From positions 1-37,874 of the forward strand of contig DASUBV010000355.1 of assembly GCA_035763085.1 (NCBI GenBank): a stretch of DNA of 37,874 nt, given 5' to 3'. The notes beneath the pieces were generated by a model. The model was not told the DNA's origin. It did no database searches and was given only the letters and a program-made list of their open reading frames with translations. Positions within the stretch are counted from its first letter, which is position 1; each line of letters begins with the position of its first letter. The DNA comes from DASUBV01 sp035763085 (GTDB lineage: Bacteria; Actinomycetota; Actinomycetes; Streptosporangiales; Streptosporangiaceae). A program made the translations under genes and the position numbers. Shown here piece by piece: positions 1 through 6,709 of the stretch.

Positions 1-37
1 AGGCTGGTATACGATACGCGGAGCACTACAAGATCAA

Positions 38-111
38 GGGGCTATAGCGCAGTCCGGTAGCGCATCTCCATGGCATGGAGGGGGTCTGGGGTTCGAATCC
101 CCATAGCTCCA
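38..111 (+). tRNA. tRNA-Ala (anticodon GGC)
   Basis: A full cloverleaf can be folded by hand. The acceptor stem pairs 38-44 with 104-110, the D stem 47-50 with 60-63, the anticodon stem 65-69 with 77-81, and the T stem 87-91 with 99-103 around a TTCGAAT loop. The anticodon loop 70-76 reads ATGGCAT, giving anticodon GGC (72-74), which reads alanine GCC codons. The third acceptor pair is G40:T108, the G3:U70 wobble that is the main identity element for alanyl-tRNA synthetase, and the discriminator base is A111. CCA is not encoded. The 3' half is an obvious integration target, and an integrase remnant lies just downstream. Confidence 0.97.
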
Positions 112-120
112 CATAGCAAG

Positions 121-147
121 ACGGGGGGCCAGATGGCTCCCCGTTTC
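121..147 (+). terminator. Terminator of tRNA-Ala
   Basis: Ten nt after the tRNA, positions 121-130 pair with 135-144 as ten continuous base pairs (one G:T) around a 4-nt AGAT loop, followed by TT. Position and shape fit an intrinsic terminator for the tRNA transcript. Confidence 0.75.
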
Positions 148-149
148 GC

Positions 150-420
150 GTTCCCGGCTAGCTCGCCTGGGCCTCTCCGATGACCCGGTCCATAGTCCGG
201 CCGCCAGCGGTCCGGCGCGGCTTGAGCATCGTCGGCCGTCACCCGCAAGCTTGATCTCCCCGATCAGCGCGACGATCGGGTTGAGCACGCTGCGGGCGTT
301 CTTGATGGTGTAGTGGTCCCGGCCCTCCAGGCCGCCAGCTAGCCAGTCCTCGACGTCCTGGGCGACGGTGTGACGCTGCCCGTCTCGCGAGCAGCGCCAC
401 GCCAGTGTCCTAGAAGCGGA
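150..420 (-). pseudogene. Frameshifted remnant of a tyrosine site-specific integrase (core-binding domain)
   Basis: Read on the minus strand from 420 to about 249, one frame encodes TVAQDVEDWLAGGLEGRD and, 13 residues on, LNPIVALIGEIKL. This resembles the SAM-like N-terminal core-binding domain of actinomycete phage/ICE integrases. At about 248 the similarity jumps one frame and continues as LRVTADDAQAAPDRW, matching the usual KLRxLTADDVxAAL segment, so a single extra base near 245-250 explains the break. No catalytic domain (R..HxxR..Y) follows, and the frame runs into the tRNA antisense. The piece sits directly beside tRNA-Ala, the classic place for an integrase. I read it as the scar of an integrative element. 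The family call is from memory of the motif pattern, not from an alignment. Confidence 0.6.
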
Positions 421-1191
421 TCACTCCTCGCGCCGCCCTTCAGCCCCCGCGGCCGACTCCGCTTCCACCACCGCGGCAGGCCCCGCTTCCACTGCGCCGG
501 CGGGCTCCGCATACGGGTCGGCGTCGCGGGCTTCCTCCGGGTCCGGGACCGGCACCGGGAGGCTGCCGACGTTGTGCTCCATCAGCCGCCACTGGCCATT
601 GCGGCGGCCCAGGACCGACCACCGGCAGTTGCCGAACGGGCCGAGCATGCGCACGCCATCAGGGATGCCCAGCAGCCGGGCCATGCCCATGCCGAGGTTG
701 GCGCCGTGCCCGACGACGACCGACAGGCTGCCGCCCGGCATGGCCTCGGCGATGCGCTCCAGAGCCGCGGACGCACGGTCGGCGACCTGGGTGGCGGTCT
801 CGCCGCCCGGTGGCACCCACGCCCGGTAGGCCTCGGGGAACTGCTCGCGGATCTCGGTGTCGGTCTTGCCCTCCCACTGGCCGCCGTCCCGCTCGCGCAG
901 GTCCGCGTCGAGCTTGACGCCGAGCCCGGTCAGCCGGGCGAGCGCCGCGGCGGTCTCGGTGGCGCGGCCGAGGTCGGAGGCGAAGAGGGCATCGGGCTCC
1001 AGCGCGGCGAGGTAGCGCGCGGCACTGGCGGCCTGCTGCCGGCCGATCTCATTGAGCGGGATGTCGGTCTGGCCCTGGAACCGGCGCTCGGCGTTGTACA
1101 CGGTCTGGCCGTGCCGCCACAGCACGAGGGTGATGACGTCGAGATGGCGCCGGGCCGCGTCCGACGGCCGGCGGGGGGCTGGAGTAGTCAG
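421..1191 (-). CDS. Histidine phosphatase family protein, probable GpgP (glucosyl-3-phosphoglycerate phosphatase) orthologue
   Basis: Branch-1 histidine phosphatase (phosphoglycerate-mutase fold). The catalytic RHG is in LVLWRHGQT near residue 27, the second histidine in VVVGHGAN, and the central acidic region is LRERDGGQWEGKT. In Mycobacterium tuberculosis the same position downstream of nadD and rsfS is held by Rv2419c, glucosyl-3-phosphoglycerate phosphatase of methylglucose-lipopolysaccharide synthesis; synteny is the basis for that name, so other phosphoesters remain possible. The start is uncertain. A CTG at 1191 would give a 4-nt CTGA overlap with the rsfS stop and has a GAGCGGGGG stretch before it; a GTG at 1125 would start only two codons before RHG. 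The C-terminal 40 residues are Ala/Glu-rich and probably unstructured. Confidence 0.85.
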   Translation of the reverse strand: MTTPAPRRPSDAARRHLDVITLVLWRHGQTVYNAERRFQGQTDIPLNEIGRQQAASAARYLAALEPDALFASDLGRATETAAALARLTGLGVKLDADLRERDGGQWEGKTDTEIREQFPEAYRAWVPPGGETATQVADRASAALERIAEAMPGGSLSVVVGHGANLGMGMARLLGIPDGVRMLGPFGNCRWSVLGRRNGQWRLMEHNVGSLPVPVPDPEEARDADPYAEPAGAVEAGPAAVVEAESAAGAEGRREE

Positions 1192-1625
1192 CGCTGCCCC
1201 CGCTCGGCGGGGCCCGCGGGGCCGTGGTCGGCTGCTCCCCCGGCGCCCCCGGCGCCGACGGCACCGACGGGCTCGGGCAGGGCGATCGCCGGGCAGTCCT
1301 TCCAGAGCCGCTCGAGCGCGTAGTAGACGCGCTCCTCGGCGTGCTGGACATGCACCACGACGTCGGCATAGTCGAGCAGCACCCACCGGCCCTCGCGCTC
1401 GCCCTCACGGCGAACGGGCCGGGCGCCGGCCTTGCGCATCCGCTCCTCGATCTCGTCCACGATGGCCCGCACCTGGCGGTCGTTGGAGGCGGAGCAGAGC
1501 AGGAAGGCGTCGGTGATGACGAGTTGGTCGCTGACGTCGTAGGCAATGATGTCGGAGGCGAGCTTTTCAGCTGCGGCTGCGGCCGCGATCTCCACGAGCT
1601 CGACGGCCCTGTCGGTGGCAGTCAC
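1188..1625 (-). CDS. rsfS: Ribosomal silencing factor RsfS
   Basis: RsfS/Iojap protein, 145 aa. It binds ribosomal protein uL14 and blocks joining of the 30S and 50S subunits when nutrients are low. The family core is intact: AAAAAAEKLASDIIAYDV, LVITDAFLLCSASNDRQVRAIVDEI, GRWVLLDYADVVVHV and the terminal YYALERLWKD. The last 30 residues are a Gly/Ala-rich tail beyond the usual end. It starts with GTG at 1625, preceded by AAGGAGGA about 13 nt upstream, and a promoter candidate lies at 1662-1689. It is followed by the histidine phosphatase, overlapping or nearly so. Usually nadD lies directly upstream; here an ABC exporter operon has come in between, so rsfS appears to have its own promoter. 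Confidence 0.96.
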   Translation of the reverse strand: MTATDRAVELVEIAAAAAAEKLASDIIAYDVSDQLVITDAFLLCSASNDRQVRAIVDEIEERMRKAGARPVRREGEREGRWVLLDYADVVVHVQHAEERVYYALERLWKDCPAIALPEPVGAVGAGGAGGAADHGPAGPAERGQR

Positions 1626-1661
1626 GGGTGCTGGCAGTCCTCCTTGGCTGGGCGCCCCAGG

Positions 1662-1689
1662 TATCTACGATCTCACGGCCGGTCAACAA
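1662..1689 (-). promoter_or_regulatory. Candidate promoter of rsfS
   Basis: On the minus strand TTGTTG (1689-1684) and TAGATA (1667-1662) are separated by 16 bp and lie about 37 nt before the GTG of rsfS. The stretch is noticeably more AT-rich than its surroundings. Confidence 0.45.
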
Positions 1690-1793
1690 GTAATACGGCC
1701 ATACTCAGGCTATCTTCACCGGCCGACAGGCCCGGCCGCTCGCGCCGGGCATCCGGCCAGCTCGCCAGGGCGACCGTGGCACGGGCCGTGTCG

Positions 1794-1809
1794 TTCATGA
1801 TGACATGAA
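1794..1809. repeat. Short perfect inverted repeat in the permease-rsfS gap
   Basis: TTCATG, four bases, CATGAA: a perfect 6-bp dyad in the 267-bp non-coding gap between the ABC permease stop and rsfS. It could be an operator or a weak hairpin; nothing links it to a known regulator. Confidence 0.35.
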
Positions 1810-1875
1810 GGCGGCTTTGCCGGGTTTTCGCCACCATGACGATCCATAACGGGCCTCCGGGCCCGAACTCCGGCC

Positions 1876-1892
1876 CCGCCGGCTGCCGGCGG
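1876..1892 (-). terminator. Hairpin after ABC permease
   Basis: CCGCCGG-CTG-CCGGCGG forms a 7-bp GC stem with a 3-nt loop immediately after the TAG stop of the ABC permease. No U-tract follows, as is common in GC-rich actinomycetes. It is a plausible terminator of the exporter operon. Confidence 0.45.
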
Positions 1893-2543
1893 CTAGCCGC
1901 GCCGCCCGGCCAGCACGGTGGACACCAGCCACGAGCCGCCGGCCAGGGCGATCGCGACCAGCAGCGGCAGCCCGGTCAGCCAGGCCGGCCCGGACGGCAG
2001 GCCGCCGGAGCCGCGCAGCGCGGCGTTGGCGGGCGAGACGTCGGCGACCAGGGCGAACACGGCGGTACCGATGGTGGCCAGCAGGGCGACGGCGGGGTGG
2101 CGGACCAGCGGCGGGTTGCACAGGGTGCCGACGGCGGAGCCGACGAGCAGGCAGACCGCGGCGGTGGCCAGGCCGCCGGCCAGCACGCTGAGGTGGGTGC
2201 CGAGCCCGCCGGGCTGCGGGCAGCGCGCCAGCTCGTAGCCGGCCCCGGCCAGGGCCAGGAGAGCCCCGCCGGCGAAGGCGGTGACCAGCGCAGCCAGGTG
2301 GGTCCGGTGCGGGCCGCCGGCCACGGCGGCGCAGGCCCGCGCGGCGGCGGGCTCAGCGGTCAGCGCGGACCGGGTGAGCCAGGCGGCGCTGGGCAGCAGC
2401 ATGGCAGCGCTCCAGCCGAGCCCGAACCGCAGCGGCTGGCTGTCGCCCATGAACGTCAGCAGGGTCGCGTAGAGCAGGAGCGGGCCGACCCAGCGGTGGG
2501 CCCGGATCATCAGCGCGGCCTGGTAGCGGAGCAGCGCGGTCAT
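1893..2543 (-). CDS. ABC exporter membrane subunit (small permease)
   Basis: A 216-aa hydrophobic protein with about six predicted membrane segments, including PLLLYATLLTFM, LAALVTAFAGGALLALAGA, LSVLAGGLATAAVCLLVGSAV, VALLATIGTAVFALVA and LLVAIALAGGSWLV. It has no signature I can tie to a named transporter. Its ATG overlaps the TGA of the ATP-binding gene as ATGA (2543-2540), so the two are translationally coupled and surely form one transporter. The size and the lack of a binding protein suggest an exporter of the DrrAB/ABC-2 kind, but the substrate cannot be deduced. It is the last gene of the inserted block, followed by a hairpin. Confidence 0.85.
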   Translation of the reverse strand: MTALLRYQAALMIRAHRWVGPLLLYATLLTFMGDSQPLRFGLGWSAAMLLPSAAWLTRSALTAEPAAARACAAVAGGPHRTHLAALVTAFAGGALLALAGAGYELARCPQPGGLGTHLSVLAGGLATAAVCLLVGSAVGTLCNPPLVRHPAVALLATIGTAVFALVADVSPANAALRGSGGLPSGPAWLTGLPLLVAIALAGGSWLVSTVLAGRRG

Positions 2544-3562
2544 GATGCCGCCTCGCTGCCGGGCCGGGCGGTCCCGGATTCACCGGCAGGCCGAACGGAC
2601 CGGATGTGCACCGGGCGGCCGGCCGCCAGCAGGGCGCGAAGCACGGCGTCAGACGCGGCACCCGCAGCCGTGATCACGAGCGGGCCCGCCGCGCCGGCTT
2701 CGCCCGTTCCGCCGATTCCGCCCGCCCCGCCGGCCCCGGCAGCACCACGGCCGCTGCCCGTCCCGAAAGCATCAGTGACCCCGGTGCTCGCCGCGGCGCG
2801 GACCGACAGCACTCCGGGCAGGCCGCGCAGTCCGGCCAGGCTCAGGCCGCCATCGCCGGACACCTCGATCACCACCGTGCCCTGGCCCGTCCCGGAGGCG
2901 GCGGGCGCCGCCCCGGCTGCTGCTCCCCCGCCCGGAGCCACGCCCGGCGGCGCGTCGGCCTGGCGGACCTGCCGGCCGGACACCTGCCAGCGGCCGGTGA
3001 CCAGGCTGGCCAGCCGCGCCGGGTCATGGTCCACGAACACCACTGTCCCGCCGTCGGCCAAGCGTGCCGCGACCTCCTCGTCCAGCACGCCGCGCGCCAC
3101 GGTGTCCAGGCCGGTCCACGCCTCATCGAGCACCAGCAGCCCGGGCCGGGACAGCAGTGCCTGGGCGACAGCGACCTTCTGGGACATGCCCTTGGACAGG
3201 GTGCGCATCGGCACCCCGGCGTACCCGGCCGCGCCTAGCTGCTTCAGGCACTCGTCGATCCGGGCGGCAAGGGCGGGCCCCTGCAGCCCGTGCACCCGGC
3301 CCAGGTGGGTCAGGTAGTCGTGCGGCGAGAACGGCAGGCCGGGCGGGAACCGCTCCGGCACATAGCCGGTGCGCGGCCGGCCGGTCACCTTGCCGGCGGA
3401 CGGCAGGCACGCTCCGGCCAGCACGCGCAGCAGGGTGGACTTGCCGGAGCCGTTGCGCCCTTCGAGCCGGATCAGCTGCCCGGCGCTGATGTCGAGGCTG
3501 ACGTCGCGGACGATCCAGGGCTGCCGCAGCCCGTACCGCTTGCCGACCGCGTCCAGCTTCAT
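2540..3562 (-). CDS. ABC transporter ATP-binding protein
   Basis: An ATPase subunit of 340 aa. Walker A is GRNGSGKST (residues 35-43), the signature is LSKGM (122-126), Walker B is LLVLDE (142-147), and the H-loop histidine lies in VVFVDHD (179). After residue 200 there is a Gly/Ala-rich linker and then a C-terminal module with short beta-like stretches (TVVIEVSG, PLVITAAG, PVHIRSVRPA) interrupted by a glycine-rich run. This is reminiscent of the C-terminal domains of DrrA-type exporter ATPases. The start is the ATG at 3562, preceded by GGAG with 5-6 nt spacing; longer upstream frames lack these signals. It is translationally coupled to the permease. Its position between nadD and rsfS breaks an otherwise conserved gene order. 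Confidence 0.93.
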   Translation of the reverse strand: MKLDAVGKRYGLRQPWIVRDVSLDISAGQLIRLEGRNGSGKSTLLRVLAGACLPSAGKVTGRPRTGYVPERFPPGLPFSPHDYLTHLGRVHGLQGPALAARIDECLKQLGAAGYAGVPMRTLSKGMSQKVAVAQALLSRPGLLVLDEAWTGLDTVARGVLDEEVAARLADGGTVVFVDHDPARLASLVTGRWQVSGRQVRQADAPPGVAPGGGAAAGAAPAASGTGQGTVVIEVSGDGGLSLAGLRGLPGVLSVRAAASTGVTDAFGTGSGRGAAGAGGAGGIGGTGEAGAAGPLVITAAGAASDAVLRALLAAGRPVHIRSVRPAGESGTARPGSEAAS

Positions 3563-3642
3563 CGCCGCTCCAGCCTGATCCCGCTGATCGTCGTCCGCCT
3601 CATCAGCTCCGGCCGCGCGGCGCGCACCGGCCCGGCCGGGGC

Positions 3643-4245
3643 TCAGCGCTGGTACAGCCTGCGCTTGCTGATGTACTGGACGATACCGTCCGGGACGAGG
3701 TACCAGATGGGCTCGCCAGCCCGGACTCGCTCGCGGCACTCAGTGGAGGAGATGGCCAGGGCCGGGATCTCAATGAGGCTGATCTTGTCGTGCGGCAGGC
3801 CCGAGTCGGTGAGCTGGTGGCCGGGCCGGGTGCAGCCGACGAAGTGCGCGAGCTTGAACAGCTCGTCGGCGTCCCGCCAGGAGATCATCCTGGCCAGCGC
3901 GTCGGCGCCGGTGATGAAGAAGAACTCGGTCTCGGGCCCGCGCTCGGCGCGCAGGTCGCGCAGCGTGTCGATGGTATAGGTCTCGCCGGGCCGGTCGATG
4001 TCAACCCGGCTGACCGAGAACCGCGGGTTGGACGCGGTGGCGATGACCGTCATCAGGTAGCGGTCCTCGGCCGCGGACACGTCACGGCCGTTCTTCTGCC
4101 ATGGCTGGCCGGTCGGCACGAAGATGACCTCATCCAGCGAGAAGAAGTGCGCGACCTCGCTGGCCGCCACGAGGTGCCCGTGGTGGATGGGGTCGAATGT
4201 GCCGCCCATGATCCCGATCCGGGACCCGGGCCCGCCCTCAGTCAT
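3643..4245 (-). CDS. nadD: Nicotinate-nucleotide adenylyltransferase NadD
   Basis: NadD transfers AMP from ATP to nicotinate mononucleotide, giving deamido-NAD in the last common part of NAD synthesis. At 200 aa it has normal family length. It carries the nucleotidyltransferase motif GGTFDPIHHGH (residues 14-24), the central SNPRFSVSRVDIDRPGETYTID region and the second ATP-binding motif ISSTECR (165-171). The start is the ATG at 4245. There is no Shine-Dalgarno, but TACAGT lies 7 nt upstream (4258-4253), so the mRNA is probably leaderless. It lies 83 nt after the SDR gene and 80 nt before the ABC ATPase gene. In relatives it is followed by an LCP-family gene and rsfS. Confidence 0.97.
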   Translation of the reverse strand: MTEGGPGSRIGIMGGTFDPIHHGHLVAASEVAHFFSLDEVIFVPTGQPWQKNGRDVSAAEDRYLMTVIATASNPRFSVSRVDIDRPGETYTIDTLRDLRAERGPETEFFFITGADALARMISWRDADELFKLAHFVGCTRPGHQLTDSGLPHDKISLIEIPALAISSTECRERVRAGEPIWYLVPDGIVQYISKRRLYQR

Positions 4246-4252
4246 GCTGGTG

Positions 4253-4258
4253 ACTGTA
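4253..4258 (-). promoter_or_regulatory. -10 box placed for a leaderless nadD mRNA
   Basis: TACAGT on the minus strand fits the TAnnnT form of actinobacterial -10 elements and ends 7 nt before the ATG. There is no SD between box and start. No convincing -35 is visible. Confidence 0.45.
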
Positions 4259-4328
4259 GATGCCGCCGGCGCCTGCCCCGGTGGCGGGACCCGGTTTGCG
4301 CGCCCCGCCAGGCCGGCCGCGGGAGCGG

Positions 4329-5318
4329 TCAGACCGGGAAGGTGACGCCGGTGAGCCGCTCGGACTCCCGCCACAGCCGCTGCCCGGTGGCGGTGTCGCG
4401 GGACCGGGAACTGGACCGGACCAGCCGGGGCGGCCCGGCGAACTCGCCGATCCCCGCGGGCCCGTAGTAGCTCCCGCCCGAGGCCGCCGGGTCGGTCGCG
4501 GCGCGGACGGTGGGCAGGGCGCCGCCACGGGCATCGTGGTGCGGGCCGATCCTGGCGCCGACCTGGGAGAACAGCGACATGTGCCGGGTCAGCTCGGTGC
4601 TCGCGGTGCCGGGGTGGGCCGCGACGGCGATGGTCGGCGCGCCGGCGGCGGCCAGGCGGCGCTGCAGTTCGTAGGTGAACAGCAGGTTGGCCAGCTTGGA
4701 CTGGGCATAGGCGCTCATCTTGCGATAGTGCCGCTCCCATTGCAGGTCGTCGAAGTGGATCCGGCCCACCTTGTGCCCGTTGCTGCTGATGGTGACGACT
4801 CGCGAGCCGGGCACCTCCAGCAGGCTGGGCAGGACCAGCCCGGTGAGCGCGAAGTGGCCGAGGTGGTTGGTGCCGAACTGCAGCTCGAAGCCGTCCGTGG
4901 TCTGGCCGTAGGGCGGCATCATGACGCCGGCGTTGTTGATCAGCAGGTCCAGGCGCGGGTGGGCCTTCCGGATCTGCACCGCGGCGGCGCGCACCGACTC
5001 CAGCGCGGCCAGGTCCAGGGTGAGCGTGCTGACCTGCGCCTGCGGGAGGCCCTCGGTGATGCCGGCGGCCGCGGCGCGGGTCTTGTCCGGGTTCCGGCCG
5101 GCCAGCACGACATGCGCGCCGGCCCCGGCCAGGAACCGGGCCGCTTCCAGGCCGATGCCGGTGTTCGCACCGGTGACCACGGCGGTCCGCCCGGTCTGGT
5201 CGGGTATGTCGGCGATGCCCCAGCGAGCCGACGATCCTGCGGGCCGGGCGGGCGCGCTGCTCGCCTGCGGGCGGGATGCCGGGGCGGGGCCCTGGCGCTC
5301 GCTGTCCTGCTGGCTCAT
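4329..5318 (-). CDS. Short-chain dehydrogenase/reductase (retinol-dehydrogenase-like)
   Basis: An NAD(P)-dependent oxidoreductase of the classical SDR superfamily, 329 aa. The nucleotide-binding TGANTGIG lies at residues 49-56, NNAG at 128-131, the catalytic serine region at VVTISSNGH (about 175-182), and the catalytic YAQSK at 204-208. PPYGQTTDGFELQFGTNHLGHF matches the WW-domain-oxidoreductase/protochlorophyllide-reductase-like branch common in actinomycetes; the substrate is unknown. The first 30 residues are Ser/Ala/Pro-rich and extra to the fold. The ATG at 5318 has GGAGGA 6 nt upstream. It starts 13 nt after the stop of the PaaK-like ligase gene, so the two are co-transcribed and may act on the same compound. 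Confidence 0.93.
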   Translation of the reverse strand: MSQQDSERQGPAPASRPQASSAPARPAGSSARWGIADIPDQTGRTAVVTGANTGIGLEAARFLAGAGAHVVLAGRNPDKTRAAAAGITEGLPQAQVSTLTLDLAALESVRAAAVQIRKAHPRLDLLINNAGVMMPPYGQTTDGFELQFGTNHLGHFALTGLVLPSLLEVPGSRVVTISSNGHKVGRIHFDDLQWERHYRKMSAYAQSKLANLLFTYELQRRLAAAGAPTIAVAAHPGTASTELTRHMSLFSQVGARIGPHHDARGGALPTVRAATDPAASGGSYYGPAGIGEFAGPPRLVRSSSRSRDTATGQRLWRESERLTGVTFPV

Positions 5319-5331
5319 CTGTCCTCCGCGC

Positions 5332-6672
5332 CTACGCCAGGCCCGGGACGGGGGGCTCGCCGCCGGTCCAGCGCACCACCCGAACCGCCTTGCCCACCTC
5401 GGTGCGCGGCACCGACCCCGGCGGCAGTACCCGGACCGCGACACTCAGCCCGAGCGCCTCGCGCAGCCGGGACTCGATCAGCTCAGCGGGCGACCGGTCC
5501 AGGGCGGAGCCCGTTTCGTCGTACTCACAGCAGGCCAGCAGCCGGTACTGCGCCTCGCGCTGATCCACCACGAGCACGTAGTCCGGGGCCAGCGCGGGCT
5601 CCGCCAGCAAGATCCGCTCGACCTCGCTGGGGTAGACGTTGACGCCGCGGATGACCAGCATGTCGTCCTTGCGGCCGGTGATCTTGCTCATCCGGGCCAG
5701 CGTCCGGCCGCAGGCGCACGGGTCCCGGCGCAGGGTGGCGATGTCGCCGGTGCGATAGCGCAGCAGCGGCAGGGCCTGCTTGGTGACCGTGGTGAAAACC
5801 AGCTCGCCGGGCGTGCCGTCGGGCACCGGAGCCCCGCTGACCGGGTCGACCGCCTCGACCAGGAAGTGGTCCTCGTTCACGTGCAGCCCGTCGGCGGCCA
5901 GGCACTCAGCAGCCACGCCAGGCCCGATGACCTCCGACAGCCCGTAGATGTCCAGTGCCCGCAGGCCGAGCAGGTCCTCGATCCGGCCGCGCATGGCGTC
6001 GGTCCACGGCTCGGCCCCGAAGATGCCCGCCCGCAGCGTCAGCCCCGAGCCCGGCCCGCGGCCCGCGGCGGCCAGCGCCTCGCCGAGCCGGATCGCGTAC
6101 GACGGGGTGCAGGTCAGGATGTCTGGCCCCAGGTCAGTGATGAGCGTGACCTGGCGTGACGTCATGCCGCCCGATACCGGCACTACGGTGGCGCCCAGCT
6201 CGACGGCGCCCTGGTGGATGCCCACGCCCCCGGTGAACAGGCCGTAGCCATAAGCGTTATGCACGATGCTGTCGGCGGTGGCACCCGCCGCGACTAGCGC
6301 CCGGGCGCACATCCGGGCCCACAGTCGCAGGTCATCGCGGGTATAGGCGACCAGAGTGGGCCGCCCGCCGGTACCGCTGGAGCCGTGCACGGCCACCACC
6401 TCGCGCTGCGGCACGGCCAGCAGCCCGAACGGGTAGGCCGACCACAGGTCCTGCTTGGTCGTGAACGGCAGGCCCGCCAGGCTGTCCAGGGTCAGGTCGC
6501 CGCCGCCGGCCACGCCGGCCTCGCGCAGCCGCCTGCCCTGCAGCCCGTCCGGCGCGGCGAGCAGCCGGCCGATCAGGCCGCGCAGCCGGTCCTGCTGCAG
6601 CCCGGCCAGCGCGTCGGGCGGCATGGATTCCGCGTCCGGCTCAAACATGACCGGGTTTACCTGGTCTGCCAT
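5332..6672 (-). CDS. Phenylacetate-CoA ligase (PaaK-like) adenylate-forming enzyme
   Basis: A 446-aa enzyme of the ANL superfamily with the size and layout of PaaK: acid plus ATP and CoA to acyl-CoA. Visible motifs are the P-loop HGSSGTGGRP (96-105), VHNAYGYGLFTGG, YGLSEVIGPGVA, YRTGD and the C-terminal GRKDDMLVIRGVNVYPSEVE. No other paa genes (paaABCDE, paaG, paaZ) are nearby, so phenylacetate breakdown is not implied; aryl or aliphatic acid activation for another pathway is equally possible. The start is the ATG at 6672, with GGAGG 8 nt upstream. It is divergent from the M48 gene, with only 37 bp between the two starts. Confidence 0.92.
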   Translation of the reverse strand: MADQVNPVMFEPDAESMPPDALAGLQQDRLRGLIGRLLAAPDGLQGRRLREAGVAGGGDLTLDSLAGLPFTTKQDLWSAYPFGLLAVPQREVVAVHGSSGTGGRPTLVAYTRDDLRLWARMCARALVAAGATADSIVHNAYGYGLFTGGVGIHQGAVELGATVVPVSGGMTSRQVTLITDLGPDILTCTPSYAIRLGEALAAAGRGPGSGLTLRAGIFGAEPWTDAMRGRIEDLLGLRALDIYGLSEVIGPGVAAECLAADGLHVNEDHFLVEAVDPVSGAPVPDGTPGELVFTTVTKQALPLLRYRTGDIATLRRDPCACGRTLARMSKITGRKDDMLVIRGVNVYPSEVERILLAEPALAPDYVLVVDQREAQYRLLACCEYDETGSALDRSPAELIESRLREALGLSVAVRVLPPGSVPRTEVGKAVRVVRWTGGEPPVPGLA

Positions 6673-6695
6673 ACGGCCAACCTCCGCGACGGCGC

Positions 6696-6706
6696 TTACG
6701 ATGTAA
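6696..6706. promoter_or_regulatory. Inverted repeat TTAC-GAT-GTAA in a 37-bp divergent spacer (candidate operator)
   Basis: A perfect 4-bp dyad with a 3-nt centre, located in the tiny gap between the PaaK-like ligase and M48 starts. It overlaps the -10 box of the M48 gene (TACGAT, 6697-6702). A repressor here could control both genes. The repeat is short and could be chance. Confidence 0.3.
6697..6702 (+). promoter_or_regulatory. -10 box placed for a leaderless M48 mRNA
   Basis: TACGAT ends 7 nt before the ATG at 6710. No SD lies between, so transcription would begin at or next to the start codon. There is no clear -35. Confidence 0.45.
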
Positions 6707-6709
6707 CGC

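Noticed and set aside
42..248. Minus-strand open frame across the tRNA giving a GIRTPDP-type peptide
   Set aside because: GIRTPDP is the well-known false translation of the antisense of a tRNA T-arm. The part right of the tRNA belongs to the integrase remnant.
5332..6672. Evidence for a phenylacetate degradation cluster
   Set aside because: Only the ligase-like gene is present. No paa oxygenase, isomerase or hydrolase genes are in the window.
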